A stretch of 64,000 nucleotides of DNA from Archivesica marissinica. Lineage: Eukaryota > Mollusca > Bivalvia > Venerida > Vesicomyidae. Shown here one piece after another: positions 9,938 through 21,700 of this stretch (its first letter is position 1; the number at the start of each line of letters is the position of its first letter). A program made the position numbers and the translations under genes. The stretch is from positions 11,231,890 to 11,295,889 of the forward strand of contig CM026390.1 in the NCBI GenBank assembly GCA_014843695.1, read 5' to 3'. The notes under the pieces were generated by a model. The model made no database searches and had not been told where the DNA came from. It was given only the letters and a program-made list of their open reading frames with translations.

Positions 9938-11110
9938 CTATGGATGCTTCTACAGCAGAAATTGATGTATATTTCTTTAACAAATTTAATTAATATGTTA
10001 TCCACTTATTATAGCAAACTATTCTTATCATGTTTATTCATATTCTCTTAATCTTTCCAGAAAATGTGCACAATTATGTAATATGTTGTTAACAATTGTA
10101 ATTATGACTATTGTGGATCATATTAAGCCTTATCTTCTTTGCCACAGGTGTGAAAAGCAATAAAACCTTATTTTTAGGGAACTGCAACCAACAGTGACAC
10201 TTCCTGTGTTCCCAATACACTGGTTACATGAATTATATCATTCATAATAAGTAATATTTTAATATTGTATGAGCAAGGACAGACAACATTATACTTTATA
10301 ACGTGTGCCTCACAATGTATTCAGTGCAAGAAACTGTTCCATGCATACATGTAGAATGTGACCCCCATGTATACATGTAGAATGTGACCCCCATGTATAC
10401 ATGTAGAATGTGACCCCCATAATGTACATTATCTGATTGAGGGTAGGTCACTTTTCCATGCCATAGAATAATGACCCCCCTATATGTAGATTATCCGAGT
10501 GAAGGCAGGTCAAACTTACATGCCATAGAATAATGCCCCCCTATAATTATGTAAACTATATGAGTGAGGGGGGGGTCACTTTTCCATGCCATAGAATAAT
10601 GACCCCTCTGTATGTAAACTATGAGTGAGGGGGTCACTTTTCCATGCCATAGAATAATGACCTACCTGTATGTAAACTATACGAGTGAGTGGGTCACTTT
10701 TCCATGCCATAAAATAATGACCCCCCTATGTTTACACAGTATGAGTAATGACGGGTCACTTTTCCATGCCATAGAATAATGACCCCCCTGTGTGTAAACT
10801 ATATGAGTGAGGGAGTCACCATTCCATGCCATAGAATAATGACCTACCTGTGTGTAAACTATACGAGTGAGGGGGGTCACTTTTCATGCCATAGAATAAT
10901 GACCCCCCTATGTTAAATATATGAGTGAGGGGGTCACTTTCCTGCCATAAATAATGACCCCTGTATTTAGGGGCACTTTCCATGCCATATAATAATGACC
11001 CCCCTTTATGTAAACTACATGAGTGAGTGGGTCACTTTTCCATGCCATAAAATAATGACCCCCTATGTTTACACAGTACGAGTGACGGCGGGTCACTTTT
11101 CCATGCCATA
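9873..11110 (+). mobile_element. Composite minisatellite-bearing repeat, copy 1
   Basis: From the SINE-A tail (CAGGAGGCGTCGCTCATATG) onward this region matches 25658-28095 almost base for base for about 480 bp, up to ATTCAGTGCAAGAAACTGTT. Both copies then enter a 26-bp array and a 60-bp array. Here the 26-bp array has only about three units. The order of parts is identical in both copies, so this is one repeated entity. It is probably a non-autonomous transposon with expandable internal minisatellites. No terminal repeats or target duplication could be fixed, because the right end merges into another array. Confidence 0.65.
10351..10432. repeat. 26-bp minisatellite, about 3 units
   Basis: The unit contains TACATGTAGAATGTGACCCC. 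This is the short allele-like version of the array at 26.13-26.85 kb. Confidence 0.9.
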
Positions 11111-11120
11111 GAATAATCAC
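10436..11120. repeat. 60-bp minisatellite (CATGCCATAGAATAATGACC)
   Basis: About eleven diverged units contain GGGTCACTTTTCCATGCC, AGAATAATGACCCCCC and GTAAACTATATGAGTGAGG. Several have small deletions. The matching array in copy 2 of the composite repeat is far more uniform. Confidence 0.9.
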
Positions 11121-11795
11121 CCCCCTATGTGTAGATTATATGAGTGGGAGGGGGTCACTATCCATATCATAGAATAATCACCCCATATGTGTAGATTATA
11201 TGAGTGGGAGGGGGTCACTATCCATATCACAGATAATCACCCCCATATGTGTAGATTATATGAGTGGGAGGGTGTCACTATCCATATCACAGAATAATCA
11301 TCCCCATATGTGTAGTTATATGAGGGGAGGGTGTCACTATCCATATCACAGAATAATCACCCCCTATGTGTAGATTATATGAGTGGGAGGGTCACTATCC
11401 ATATCACAGAATAATCATCCATATGTGTAGATTATATGAGTGGGAGGGTGTCACTATCCATATCACAGAATAATCACCCATATGTGTAGATTATATGAGT
11501 GGGAGGGTGTCACTATCCATATCACAGAATAATCATCCCCATATGTGTAGATTATATGAGTGGGATGGTGTCACTATCCATATCACAGAATAATCATCCC
11601 ATATGTGTAGATTATATGAGTGGGAGGGGGTCACTAAGTAGATTATATGAGTGGGACGGTGTCACTATCCATATCACAGAATAATCACCCCGCTATGTGT
11701 AGATTATATGAGTGGGAGGGTGTCACCATCCATATCACAGAATAATCATCCCATATGTGTAGATTATATGAGTGGGAGGGTGTCACTAGATTGTA
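11121..11795. repeat. About 60-bp minisatellite, diverged subfamily
   Basis: The units contain TCACTATCCATATCACAGAA and TGTGTAGATTATATGAGTGG. They are clearly related to the preceding array (shared GAATAATCACCCC and ATATGAGTG) but form a separate block with its own fixed differences. Confidence 0.9.
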
Positions 11796-11987
11796 TCTCA
11801 CAGGAAAAAATACCTTCATGTATGTTGAGAAAAAAATTACCAATTTATATGCATATTTTAATCTCAAGTATACCATTTTCTCTCTCATCCTAATACCTTC
11901 TAAGTATGATTTTACCTATCTACAACTTTTTACTGACACATAATATTTCCAATCTATTTCCAGTTATTCAATCTCTATATTATCCCA

Positions 11988-12135
11988 TGGGTACGTTTTG
12001 ACTTATGGTAGGGTACGTTTTGACTTCTGGGTGGTTACGTTTTGCCTTCTGGGTGGGTACGTATTGCCTTCTACTTGGGTACGTTTTGACTTATACCCAG
12101 GGTACGTTTTGACTTTTTTGGGTACGTTTTGACTG
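11988..12135. repeat. Short GGGTACGTTTTGACTT minisatellite
   Basis: About six units of variable spacer length share GGGTACGTTTTGACTT. Spacers such as CTGGGTGG and ATACCCA differ between units. Confidence 0.85.
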
Positions 12136-12639
12136 GAACTCAGATCAGACAGGTAAATAAGCGGTGTAAACTTTAAACATACCCCATTTTTCACTAATTT
12201 CACTATATCCGTTTTATGTCGCCATATAAATATCATTTCTTAAAGAAATTAGCAATTTTTTCTCCAAAATGACATATGCATCGTCTGCCACGCCAATATA
12301 TTTACGAATAAAAATGTCATTATAGTCTCACTGCTCCGTTGAGTTTCGTCCGTTATTACACACAAGGGATCCTTATGAATAATATGGAAACACATTCGAC
12401 AATTCAATGCACGGATAAATGGAAATCTGACTGGAATGGTGAAACCTTTTTCAGTGGAATAAATTCAAATAGTGCCGGAATGGCCATTCTTTTAAACATG
12501 AGAATATGTTGATATTGATAAGAAAAACGACCAACAAACATACACATGTTAACTGCAGGGAAAACATTGTATAATATTATAAATCAGTTTTATTTGATAG
12601 ACGTATGAAGACAAAACAACCCAGCAAAACTACAATACA
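12136..12639. other. No gene seen
   Basis: AT-rich sequence between the minisatellite and the LINE relic. It may include untranscribed or decayed LINE 5' sequence, but no motif was found. Confidence 0.4.
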
Positions 12640-15175
12640 CATGACATTCAAATACGAACCCACCCATCTTTAGCAGACTTGACTATTTCCTTGCCAGCCA
12701 ATACCTCAATAACTTAATAACAAATTGCGAAATTCAGCCTGCATTTAAAACAGATCATTCTCTAGTGACGTTTAAAATAATGTTTTGAAGCCAGCCAATG
12801 GGTCCTGGTTATTTTAAACTTAATAACAGTATTCTATATGACGACAACTACCAACATACAATAAAAGAATGTATTAATAACATAGTCAATCTTAATAAAA
12901 ATGCCAATCCAAATACTCTTTGGGAACTAATAAAAGGGAGCATAAGAAGTTATAGAAGAACTATAAAATATTCTTCGTTTTAAAAAAAGCAAATGCCCAG
13001 AGGGAAATAGAGCAAATAAAAGGCATAACTACCCTTGAAAATACTTTAATAAACTCAGATGACAAAAACAACCAAAATAACTCTGATTTGAGAAACAAAC
13101 AGCAAGAGTTGAGCGAAATATTCGAAAGAATTTGAAAGGTTTAATTTTAAGAGCGAAAGCAATACATGTTGAAGGTTCTGAAAAAAACACAATATATTTC
13201 GCTAATTTAGAAAAGCGACATGCTGAAAAGAAAAACATACAGTTACTTAAATTAACTTCGGAGGGCAAAGAAATAATTAATCAATCAGAAATCTTAAACG
13301 AACTGGTTAAATTCTACAAAACCCTATACAAAATACAAGAGGCCGGATGCCCCGATATAGATTTTTTCTCCAGGCCTATCACAAAACTTACACCTGAACA
13401 GTCAACACAATGTAATGGGTTGTTAACCGAATACGAATGCTGGCAATCTCTGTATGATATGAAAAGCAATAAAAGCCCCGGCTCAGACGGTCTGACAAGT
13501 GAGTTCTATAAACGTTTTGGCAAGATATTAAAGTACACTATTTGAAATCGATAAACTATTCATACTCTAATGGCGAACTAACAGATCTCCAGAAACAAGG
13601 CATTATTACTCTGTTACCCAAGCCTGGTAAACAATTAGACATATTGTCAAACTGGCGGCTTATAAGTTTACTCAACCTTGACTATAAGATTGCAACCAAA
13701 GCTATTGCGAATCGGATAAAAAATGTATTACCCATATAATAAGTACCACTCAAACTGGATTTATGATGGACCGATATATTGGTGAGAACGTACGATTAAT
13801 ATTTGAAACTCTAGAATACATCAACGAACACAACCTTCCAGGCCTAATATTCTTTTCAGGCTACGAAAAAGCCTTTGATAGCCTAAACAATAATTTTCTC
13901 TACAAATGTCTAAATCATTTTAATTTTGGCGACCCCTTCATTTCTTGGATAAAACTGTTTTATAAAAATATAAATAGTATTAGCAATGGTTATTTAACAG
14001 AATCTTTACCTATACAAGGAGGCGTACGACAAGGCTGTCCATTATCATCGTATCTATTTATCATATGTATGGAACTATTGTCATTTCAAATCACTATTGA
14101 TAACGATATAAAAGGAATCACCATGAATAATAAAGAAATAAAACAAACATTATTTGCTGACGATGCATCCTACATATTAAATGGGGGAAACAGATCATTT
14201 GAACATCTAATAGATGCAATTACTGAATTTGGAATCATAAGTGATCTAAAACTAAATGTATCTAAATCTGTAATACTAAGAATTACGAAATACAAATACA
14301 TCTTACTGCAACCAGAAATACTTTTTATGGACATCTGAAAAAACAAAGACTCTTGGCATATATTTTAGCAACAATAAAGAACTGACTTTGCATCTAAATC
14401 TTGTACCAAAACTGCGATAATTTTATAACTGTCAAACAATGGCAACATCGTAAACTGACACTTCTATGTAAAGTGATAGCAAAAATAATACCAAACCCAA
14501 CAGAAAAAGTGCTAGCGGATATAAATCATGCAATATTTAACTTCATCTGGGAAGGAGAACCAGATAAAATAAACCACAATATACTTTTTCAAGACTATGA
14601 AAATGGAGGAATAAAATTAACACATATACATGCATTTCTACATACAATTAAGGCAAGCTGGGTCAAAAGGATAACAAACAATAACACAGGTACTTGGAAA
14701 TGTTTTTATGATAAGTATCTAAAACAATTTGGTGGAAACTTCTTATTTGAATGTAACTTATCACTGAAAGACATAAATACATTATGCCAAACACAACCTT
14801 TCCTAAAAGATGTTTTGATTTCCTGGTTTAAATTAAAACATATGTACGAAAATAATAATGTTACAGTTATTAGACCCATTATTTGGAATAAATCAGAATA
14901 ACAGGAAAACCAGTTTTCAATCAGGAATGGTACATTAATGGAATAAAGTATGTGATTTTAGACATAACCATTTCTACACGTTTGAAAACCTTAAGCAAAT
15001 GTATAATTTACGCAATAATGATTTTTTAAAATACCACTCTTTGATCGGTAGTATATCTAAAAAGTGCAAAGAAAAACTAAATCAACACATTATTACCGGG
15101 AAACATGCTAGAAAAAATAAAAGGAGTAAAGAAACAAATAAACTAAACATATATCAAACAAATTTCTGTTAGGCA
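12640..15175 (+). pseudogene. LINE ORF2 relic (endonuclease C-terminus plus reverse transcriptase)
   Basis: Conceptual translation gives, in order: an endonuclease C-terminus with SRLDYF at 12672 and KTDHSLV near 12750; a linker; SPGSDGLTSEFYKRF (about 13477-13520); LPKPGK and NWRLISLLNLDYK (about 13614-13690); AFDSLNNNF; GGVRQGCPLSSYLF (about 14020-14065); the catalytic FADD at 14153-14164; LNVSKS; and a downstream region resembling LINE C-termini. These are hallmarks of an L1/Tx1-like non-LTR retrotransposon. The frame changes at least four times between 12.8 and 14.4 kb. The first aspartate of motif A is replaced by glycine (GYEKAFDS instead of D-x-E-K-A-F-D). The element is therefore dead. 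The clade assignment is tentative. Confidence 0.85.
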
Positions 15176-15414
15176 CCGTGTGATGTGTTCGATGGATGGG
15201 TCCATTTACGGTTCTGCACTCAGTCAGAGTAATTATGAGGGGTGACGACTTCTTATGTCCCATGTGTTTGTCTAAGTTAAACTATATGTTAGTATTTTAG
15301 ATACGGTATATAGATACAATGCTGTCCAACAAATGAATTTTGAGTGAAAATGATAAATTAAGCCTGTTATTAAAGTAAGTCTTCCTTATTTATATTGTTT
15401 TGTTAAAAAAGAAC

Positions 15415-15605
15415 TGTTGCTTACATACTAATGCTCGCGCTGTAGGCAATTTCCACAGTTAGTCTAAAACATGTGACGTCATTCCGGATTACTGAGAATG
15501 AGGTACCGCTATTTTGTTTTGCTATCGGTTTTCTTCGAGATTTTTGTGAATGAATGATAAAATATTGTTTATTTGGTGACATAAAATTGTTTGCAGTGTA
15601 TGACA
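15415..15605 (-). repeat. Dispersed repeat, copy 2 (reverse)
   Basis: This is the reverse complement of the 8825-9017 repeat: TTCCGGATTACTG, CTGTAGGCAATTTCCACAGT and ATGATAAAATATTGTTTATT are recognisable in the expected order. A short minus-strand frame within it mirrors one in copy 1, because the sequence itself is repeated. Confidence 0.55.
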
Positions 15606-15614
15606 ATTCTAAAC

Positions 15615-16270
15615 CTATAGGTGTCCGCTATGTACTACATCGTCGGAAACCAGTAACACCGGGATACAAGGATTAGAGAGAGTACGAGTCCAGTCTGCTA
15701 ACAAAGGTCGGTATACTGTAGACTGTATATATGTCGGTAGACTGTTCCATAGCCTGATTGTTCTTAGGAAAAATGAGTTGGCATGGTATTGGATTGTTGA
15801 CTGTGGGATTAGATAGTTACGGTTTCTTGTGGGTGTAAGGTGGTGGTGATCTACAGCAACTAGTTCATTTCTTATTTTGAAAAACATGATTAGTGAGGTT
15901 TGGTTTCATCTATGTTCTAATGTTTTCCAACTGAGGGTGGATACCATTTGTGATACACTACTCGTGTAGTTGTAATCATTGAATATATATATGGCTGCAG
16001 ATCTTTGGGCCATTTCTATTTTGTAGGTGAGGTGTTTCTGCTAGGGGTTCCAGACTGTAGAACAGTATTCAACCTGTAGGCGGACGGACATAAGTGATAT
16101 ATGCGTTTTCTTTGACCTGTTTGTTATTTGTTTTTTTTTTCATTCCTTTTGATGAAGCGGAGGGTGTTGTTAGCTTTTGAGGTGATATTATTGATGTGTT
16201 GGGCCCAGTTAATGTTCCTACTAATGGTGACTCCAAGATATTTGGAGTGCTCGGTTGACCTTAATTGTGT
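15615..16270 (-). pseudogene. LINE ORF2 C-terminal relic (Jockey/CR1-like)
   Basis: On the minus strand the translation runs from HSKYLGVTISRNINW (about 16240) through ANNTLRFIKRN, VEYCSTVWNP and LSWKTLEHRWNQ-like blocks to SFFLRTIRLWNSLP (about 15750) and a stop at 15615. This order of conserved blocks is typical of the region after the reverse transcriptase in Jockey/CR1-type LINEs. A TGA replaces the expected Trp codon near 15896, and there are further breaks. It is a 5'-truncated dead copy and is distinct from the plus-strand LINE just upstream. Confidence 0.8.
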
Positions 16271-16667
16271 GTTATGTAACATGTATGGGTAAATGATACA
16301 TTATACACAACACGATACTTCTCCCAAAAGCTCTAACCTAGATTGAACCCTGTATATGCTCACTTGCTATTTTTGTGTCTGCTCATTTACTGGCCTGCAA
16401 GCAGTGATCGAACAGAAGTATCACAACTATTGCATAGTAATTCTAAAGCATCTATAACAGTAAAAGTTATCATTGTTCATGCAACCTTGACTCTGAATAT
16501 ACAAATACATTTATGTGAAAAATCGCGTATATAAAGTGTATTAAAGTAAATTTACCTAGACTGGTCCTGTGAGACAATTGATTGCATGCCAGTAGAGCCA
16601 AATGATCAAACACACTGTTGATATAACTCACCTTTCACTGTTATCATCATTCAGGACTGTGATTTCG
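16271..16667. other. No gene seen
   Basis: Unique-looking AT-rich sequence between the LINE relic and the 25-bp array. Confidence 0.4.
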
Positions 16668-17392
16668 CCCTCTATAAATCAGGGACTTTTTGTCCTCTGG
16701 GACTTTTTGCCCTATATAAATCACGGACTTTTCGCCCTCTATAAATCATGGACTTTTCGCCCTCTATAAATCAGGGACTTTTTGCCCTCTATTAATGAGG
16801 AATTTTTGCCCTATATAAATCAGGGACTTTTTGCCCACTATAAATCAGGGATTTTTTGCCCTCTATAAATCAGGGACTTTTTGCCCTCTATAAACCAGGA
16901 ACTTTTTGCCCTATATAAATCAGGGACTTTTTGCCCTCTATAAACCAGGGACTTTTTGCCCTCTATAAATCAGGGACTTTATGCCCTCTATAAATCAGGG
17001 ACTTTTCGCCCTATATAAATCAGGGACTATAAATTAGGGGACTTTTCACCCTCTATAAATCAGTGACTTTTCGCCCTCTATAAATCAGGGACTTTTCGCC
17101 CTATATAAATCAGTGACTTTTCGCCCTCTATAAATCAGGGACTTTTCGCCCTATATAAATCAGTGACTTTTCGCCCTCTATAAATCAGGGACTTTTCGCC
17201 CTATATAAATCAGGGACTTTTCGCCCTCTATAAATCAGGGACTTTTCGCCCTCTATAAATCAGTGACTTTTCGCCCTCTATAAATCAGGGACTTTTCGCC
17301 CTCTATAAATCAGTGACTTTTCACCCTCTATAAATCAGTGACTTTTCGCCCTCTATAAATTAGGGGACTTTTCACCCTCTATAAATCAGCGA
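16668..17392. repeat. 25-bp minisatellite (GACTTTTCGCCCTCTATAAA)
   Basis: About 29 units of GACTTTTCGCCCTCTATAAA plus TCAGG. The left half favours TTTTTGCCC and the right half TTTTCGCCC, so variant units are spatially sorted. Every unit contains a TATAAA hexamer; this follows from the unit and is not evidence of promoters. Confidence 0.95.
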
Positions 17393-17437
17393 GTTAGAAA
17401 TGATGATAGAGAGTTTGGAGCTTCTTACTCTTAAGAG

Positions 17438-17672
17438 AAGTCGTGATAGCGCAGTGGTAGCGCATTCGCCTCAGATGCGAAAGGCCACATACTTCGAGTC
17501 CAGTTGTAGCCGTTAATATTGTGCCCTTAGGCATGGCATTTAAATTCCACATTGCCTCTTCTTGCCCTCGTGGCGATGGATTACATTAGGAATGAGGTCT
17601 TGAAAGTGATTGATATAAGTTATAATAACTTGTTTCACAATCGAGCTAAAATAAATTTGTATAAACTAATTC
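17438..17672 (+). repeat. SINE-B, full-length copy
   Basis: The head GTCGTGATAGCGCAGTGGTA has an A-box, and the B-box (CTTCGAGTCC) is weakened. It is followed by GGCATTTAAATTCCACATTG and GATGGATTACATTAGGAATG, and ends with the AAATAAATTTGTATAAACTA tail. Confidence 0.85.
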
Positions 17673-17812
17673 CATATATACAAAGAATGGAGAGTCTAGT
17701 ACCGGTTTTTAACCAGGAAATATAGACCTTCTTCACTCCACCACAGACAAAAGTCAATATCTACAACTTTTCAAGTGTTTTCAATTGTGTGTACATGTAC
17801 TTCCATATGTTT

Positions 17813-17990
17813 ACAGTCAAGTCTGTGCTAAGAAGCCAGTCAGTGGAATCACAGAACATGGTTACTTAGCACAGGTGGCTAGTTAATAGAAGTCAAATGT
17901 ATTATATAACAACAAATTGGGAAACTGGCTGCTTATTACAGGTTGACTGCTTAATGGAGGTGACCACTAACACCAGTTTGACTATAGTTA
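17813..17990. mobile_element. Possible non-autonomous DNA transposon
   Basis: It starts ACAGTCAAGTCTGTGCTAAG and ends CACCAGTTTGACTAT, giving short imperfect inverted ends. GTTACTTAGCACAGGTGGCT inside mirrors part of the left end. A related start (CAGTGAAACCTGTGTTAGCA) lies at about 25210. Confidence 0.35.
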
Positions 17991-18335
17991 GTTTTATATA
18001 CATTTTGCATGTCATCTCTCGATTGCCACACCAAATACATGTATAAGCATCATAAGATTGGGACATTAGGCTGTGCTCTTAAGTTGCAAATGACTCCATG
18101 TGACATGCTTTCAAAGGATTTGATCTACACTATATTATACATGTAAAATTACTTTTATATATATAAAGTGCTGACAAAAAGACATTGTTAGGAAACTGTA
18201 CTCCAACAGGAAATATTTCTACCCATCTCTGTTTGTTATAAGTGTCTAACCGTGCAATAACCATCCTGTAGAGGAATGGCTAGTCTGTCTGGTGATGGAT
18301 GACTAGTAGTCTTGTAATCAGATTCTAATTAACTA

Positions 18336-18590
18336 AGAATCCGCTTCCGTGGTCGAGTGGTTAATGTCGCTGACTTGTATACCACTGTCGCCTATCATCA
18401 CGGATTCGAGCCACGCCCAGGCCGTGTCTGATTTATATGAAAACGTTGCAAGTTTCTTACAGAGGTTGGTGCACCAAAAAAAGGTTAACTGCTGAAGTCT
18501 GCCATGGAAAGGTGTTGTTAGGTGAACAGTCCGACGTCGATATTGCCCAAAATGGTGCTGATGCAGGCGTAAAACCCGAACAAACAAACT
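18336..18590 (+). repeat. SINE-D copy
   Basis: The head is CCGCTTCCGTGGTCGAGTGG and the B-box GGATTCGAGCC. The body contains GGCCGTGTCTGATTTATATG and the 3' part AATGGTGCTGATGCAGGCGT and AAACCCGAACAAACAAAC. It ends about 220 bp upstream of the TYW3 start codon, so it could sit in the promoter or 5' leader region. Confidence 0.65.
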
Positions 18591-18799
18591 AATTAACTAA
18601 GGATTTGTTTAGTATGAGGTTCATGTATTTATTATAATGCGTCAGTTTAGTTTATCTCTTTTTTTTCTTATAAAAATCTTGTCATTTAGTTTAATTATAC
18701 AGTACGTTATGCTCTGGTGCTAGCCTTTTCTAATGTTGTTAAAACTTGTGGCCCAAACCATTTGTACATGTATTATGTTGAGTTTTTTCTATTATTCAG

Positions 18800-21700
18800 G
18801 CAGATGCAGAATGAACAGGAATGTGTTTGATGTACAGAAGACAGCTTGTCTATCAGCAGTAGATCTGAGTAGGAAAGGTTCCATTGATGCCCCAATCCTA
18901 GATCTTGTTGCATATATCAACAAACAGTCGCATTATTTCACTACAAGTTCCTGCAGTGGGAGGATTATTGTTGTAGATAATGTAAGTAACATCACAGACA
19001 AGGTACAGTTTATCAATTGTATATATTTGTTATTATGCTCGCCATGTTGAACCCCTTCTAGTCTACTGTAACATTCCGGTAAACGCAGTAGCCCCTGAGA
19101 CATTGCCGATTGCCTAACATTCCGGTAAACGCAGTAGCCCCTGAGACATTGCCGATTGCCTAACATTCCGGTAAACGCAGTAGCCCCTGAGACAAGCCGA
19201 TTGCCTAACATTCCGGTAAACGCAGTAGCCCCTGAGACATTGCCGATTGCCTAACATTCCGGTAAACGCAGTAGCCCCTGAGACATGCCGATTGCCTAAC
19301 ATTCCGGTAAACGCAGTAGCCCCTGAGACATTGCCGATTGCCTAACATTCCGGTAAACGCAGTAGCCCCTGAGACATTGCCGATTGCCTAACATTCCGGT
19401 AAACGCAGTAGCCCCTGAGACATTGCCGATTGCCTAACATTCCGGTAAACGCAGTAGCCCCTGAGACATTGCCGATTGCCTAACATTCCGGTAAACGCAG
19501 TAGCCCCTGAGACATTGCCGATTGCCTAACATTCCGGTAAACGCAGTAGCCCCTGAGACATTGCCGATTGCCTAACATTCCGGTAAACGCAGTAGCCCCT
19601 GAGACATTGCCGATTGCCTAACATTCCGGTAAACGCAGTAGCCCCTGAGACATTGCCGATTGCCTAACATTCCGGTAAACGCAGTAGCCCCTGAGACATT
19701 GCCGATTGCCTAACATTCCGGTAAACGCAGTAGCCCCTGAGACATTGCCGATTGCCTAACATTCCGGTAAACGCAGTAGCCCCTGAGACATTGCCGATTG
19801 CCTAACATTCCGGTAAACGCAGTAGCCCCTGAGACATTGCCGATTGCCTAACATTCCGGTAAACGCAGTAGCCCCTGAGACATTGCCGATTGCCTAACAT
19901 TCCGGTAAACGCAGTAGCCCCTGAGACATTGCCGATTGCCTAACGTTGTACAGTAGAAGTTTTATTACAATATATATACCTGAGACATTGCCGATGCCTA
20001 CTGTTGTACAGTAGAAGTTAACAATATATATACCTGAGGCATTGCCGATTGCCTACTGTTGTACAGTAGAAGTTTTATTACAATATATATACCCGAGACG
20101 TTGCCGATTGCCTACTGTTGTACAGTAGAAGTTTTATTACAATATATATACCTGAGACATTGCCGATTGCCTACTGTTGTACAGTAGAAGTTTTATTACA
20201 ATATATATACCTGAGACGTTGCCGATTGCCTAACGTTGTACAGTAGAAGTTTTATTACAATATATATACCTGAGACATTGCCGATTGCCTACTGTTGTAC
20301 AGTAGAAGTTTTATTACAATATATATACCTGAGACATTGCCGATTGCCTACTGTTGTACAGTAGAAGTTTATTACAATATATATACCTGAGACGTTGCCG
20401 ATTGCCTAACGTTGTACAGTAGAAGTTTTATTACAATATATATACCTGAGACGTTGCCGATTGCCTACTGTTGTACAGTAGAAGTTTTATTACAATATAT
20501 ATACCTGAGACATTGCCGATTGCCTACTGTTGTACAGTAGAAGTTTTATTACAATATATATACCTGAGACGTTGCCGATTGCCTAACGTTGTACAGTAGA
20601 AGTTTTATTACAATATATATACCTGAGACGTTGCCGATTGCCTAACGTTGTACAGTAGAAGTTTTATTACAATATATATCTGAGATGTTGCCGATTGCCT
20701 AACGTTGTACAGTAGAAGTTTTATTACAATATATATACCTGAGACATTGCCGATTGCCTAACGTTGTACAGTAGAAGTTGTATTACAATATATATACCTG
20801 AGACATTGCCGATTGCCTAACGTTGTACAGTAGAAGTTTTATTACAATATATATACCTGAGACATTGCCGATTGCCTACTGTTGTACAGTAGAAGTTTTA
20901 TTACAATATATATACCTGAGACATTGCCGATTGCCTACTGTTGTACAGTAGAAGTTTTATTACAATATATATACCTGAGACGTTGCCGATTGCCTAACGT
21001 TGTACAGTAGAAGTTTTATTACAATATATATACCTGAGACATTGCCGATTGCCTACTGGTGTACAGTAGAAGTTTTATTACAATATATATACCTGAGACG
21101 TTGCCGATTGCCTAACGTTGTACAGTAGAAGTTTTATTACAATATATATACCTGAGACATTGCCGATTGCCTACTGTTGTACAGTAGAAGTTTTATTACA
21201 ATATATATACCTGAGACGTTGCCGATTGCCTAACGTTGTACAGTAGAAGTTTTATTACAATATATATACCTGAGACATTGCCGATTGCCTACTGGTGTAC
21301 AGTAGAAGTTTTATTACAATATATATACCTGAGACGTTGCCGATTGCCTAACGTTGTACAGTAGAAGTTTTATTACAATATATATACCTGAGACATTGCC
21401 GATTGCCTACTGTTGTACAGTAGAAGTTTTATTACAATATATATACCTGAGACATTGCCGATTGCCTAACGTTGTACAGTAGAAGTTTTATTGCAATATA
21501 TATGTCTGAGGCGTTGCTGATTGCCTAACGTTGTACAGTAGAAGTTTTATTACAATATATATACCTGAGACATTGCCGATTGCCTAACGTTGTACAGTAG
21601 AAGTTTTATTACAATATATATACCTGAGACATTGCCGATTGCCTACTGTTGTACAGTAGAAGTTTTATTACAATATATATACCTGAGACGTTGCCGATTG

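Noticed and set aside
16668..17392. Series of TATA-box promoters
   Set aside because: The TATAAA hexamer is part of every repeat unit; nothing else indicates transcription starts.
18333..18587. 84-codon minus-strand frame upstream of TYW3
   Set aside because: It coincides with a SINE-D copy read backwards.
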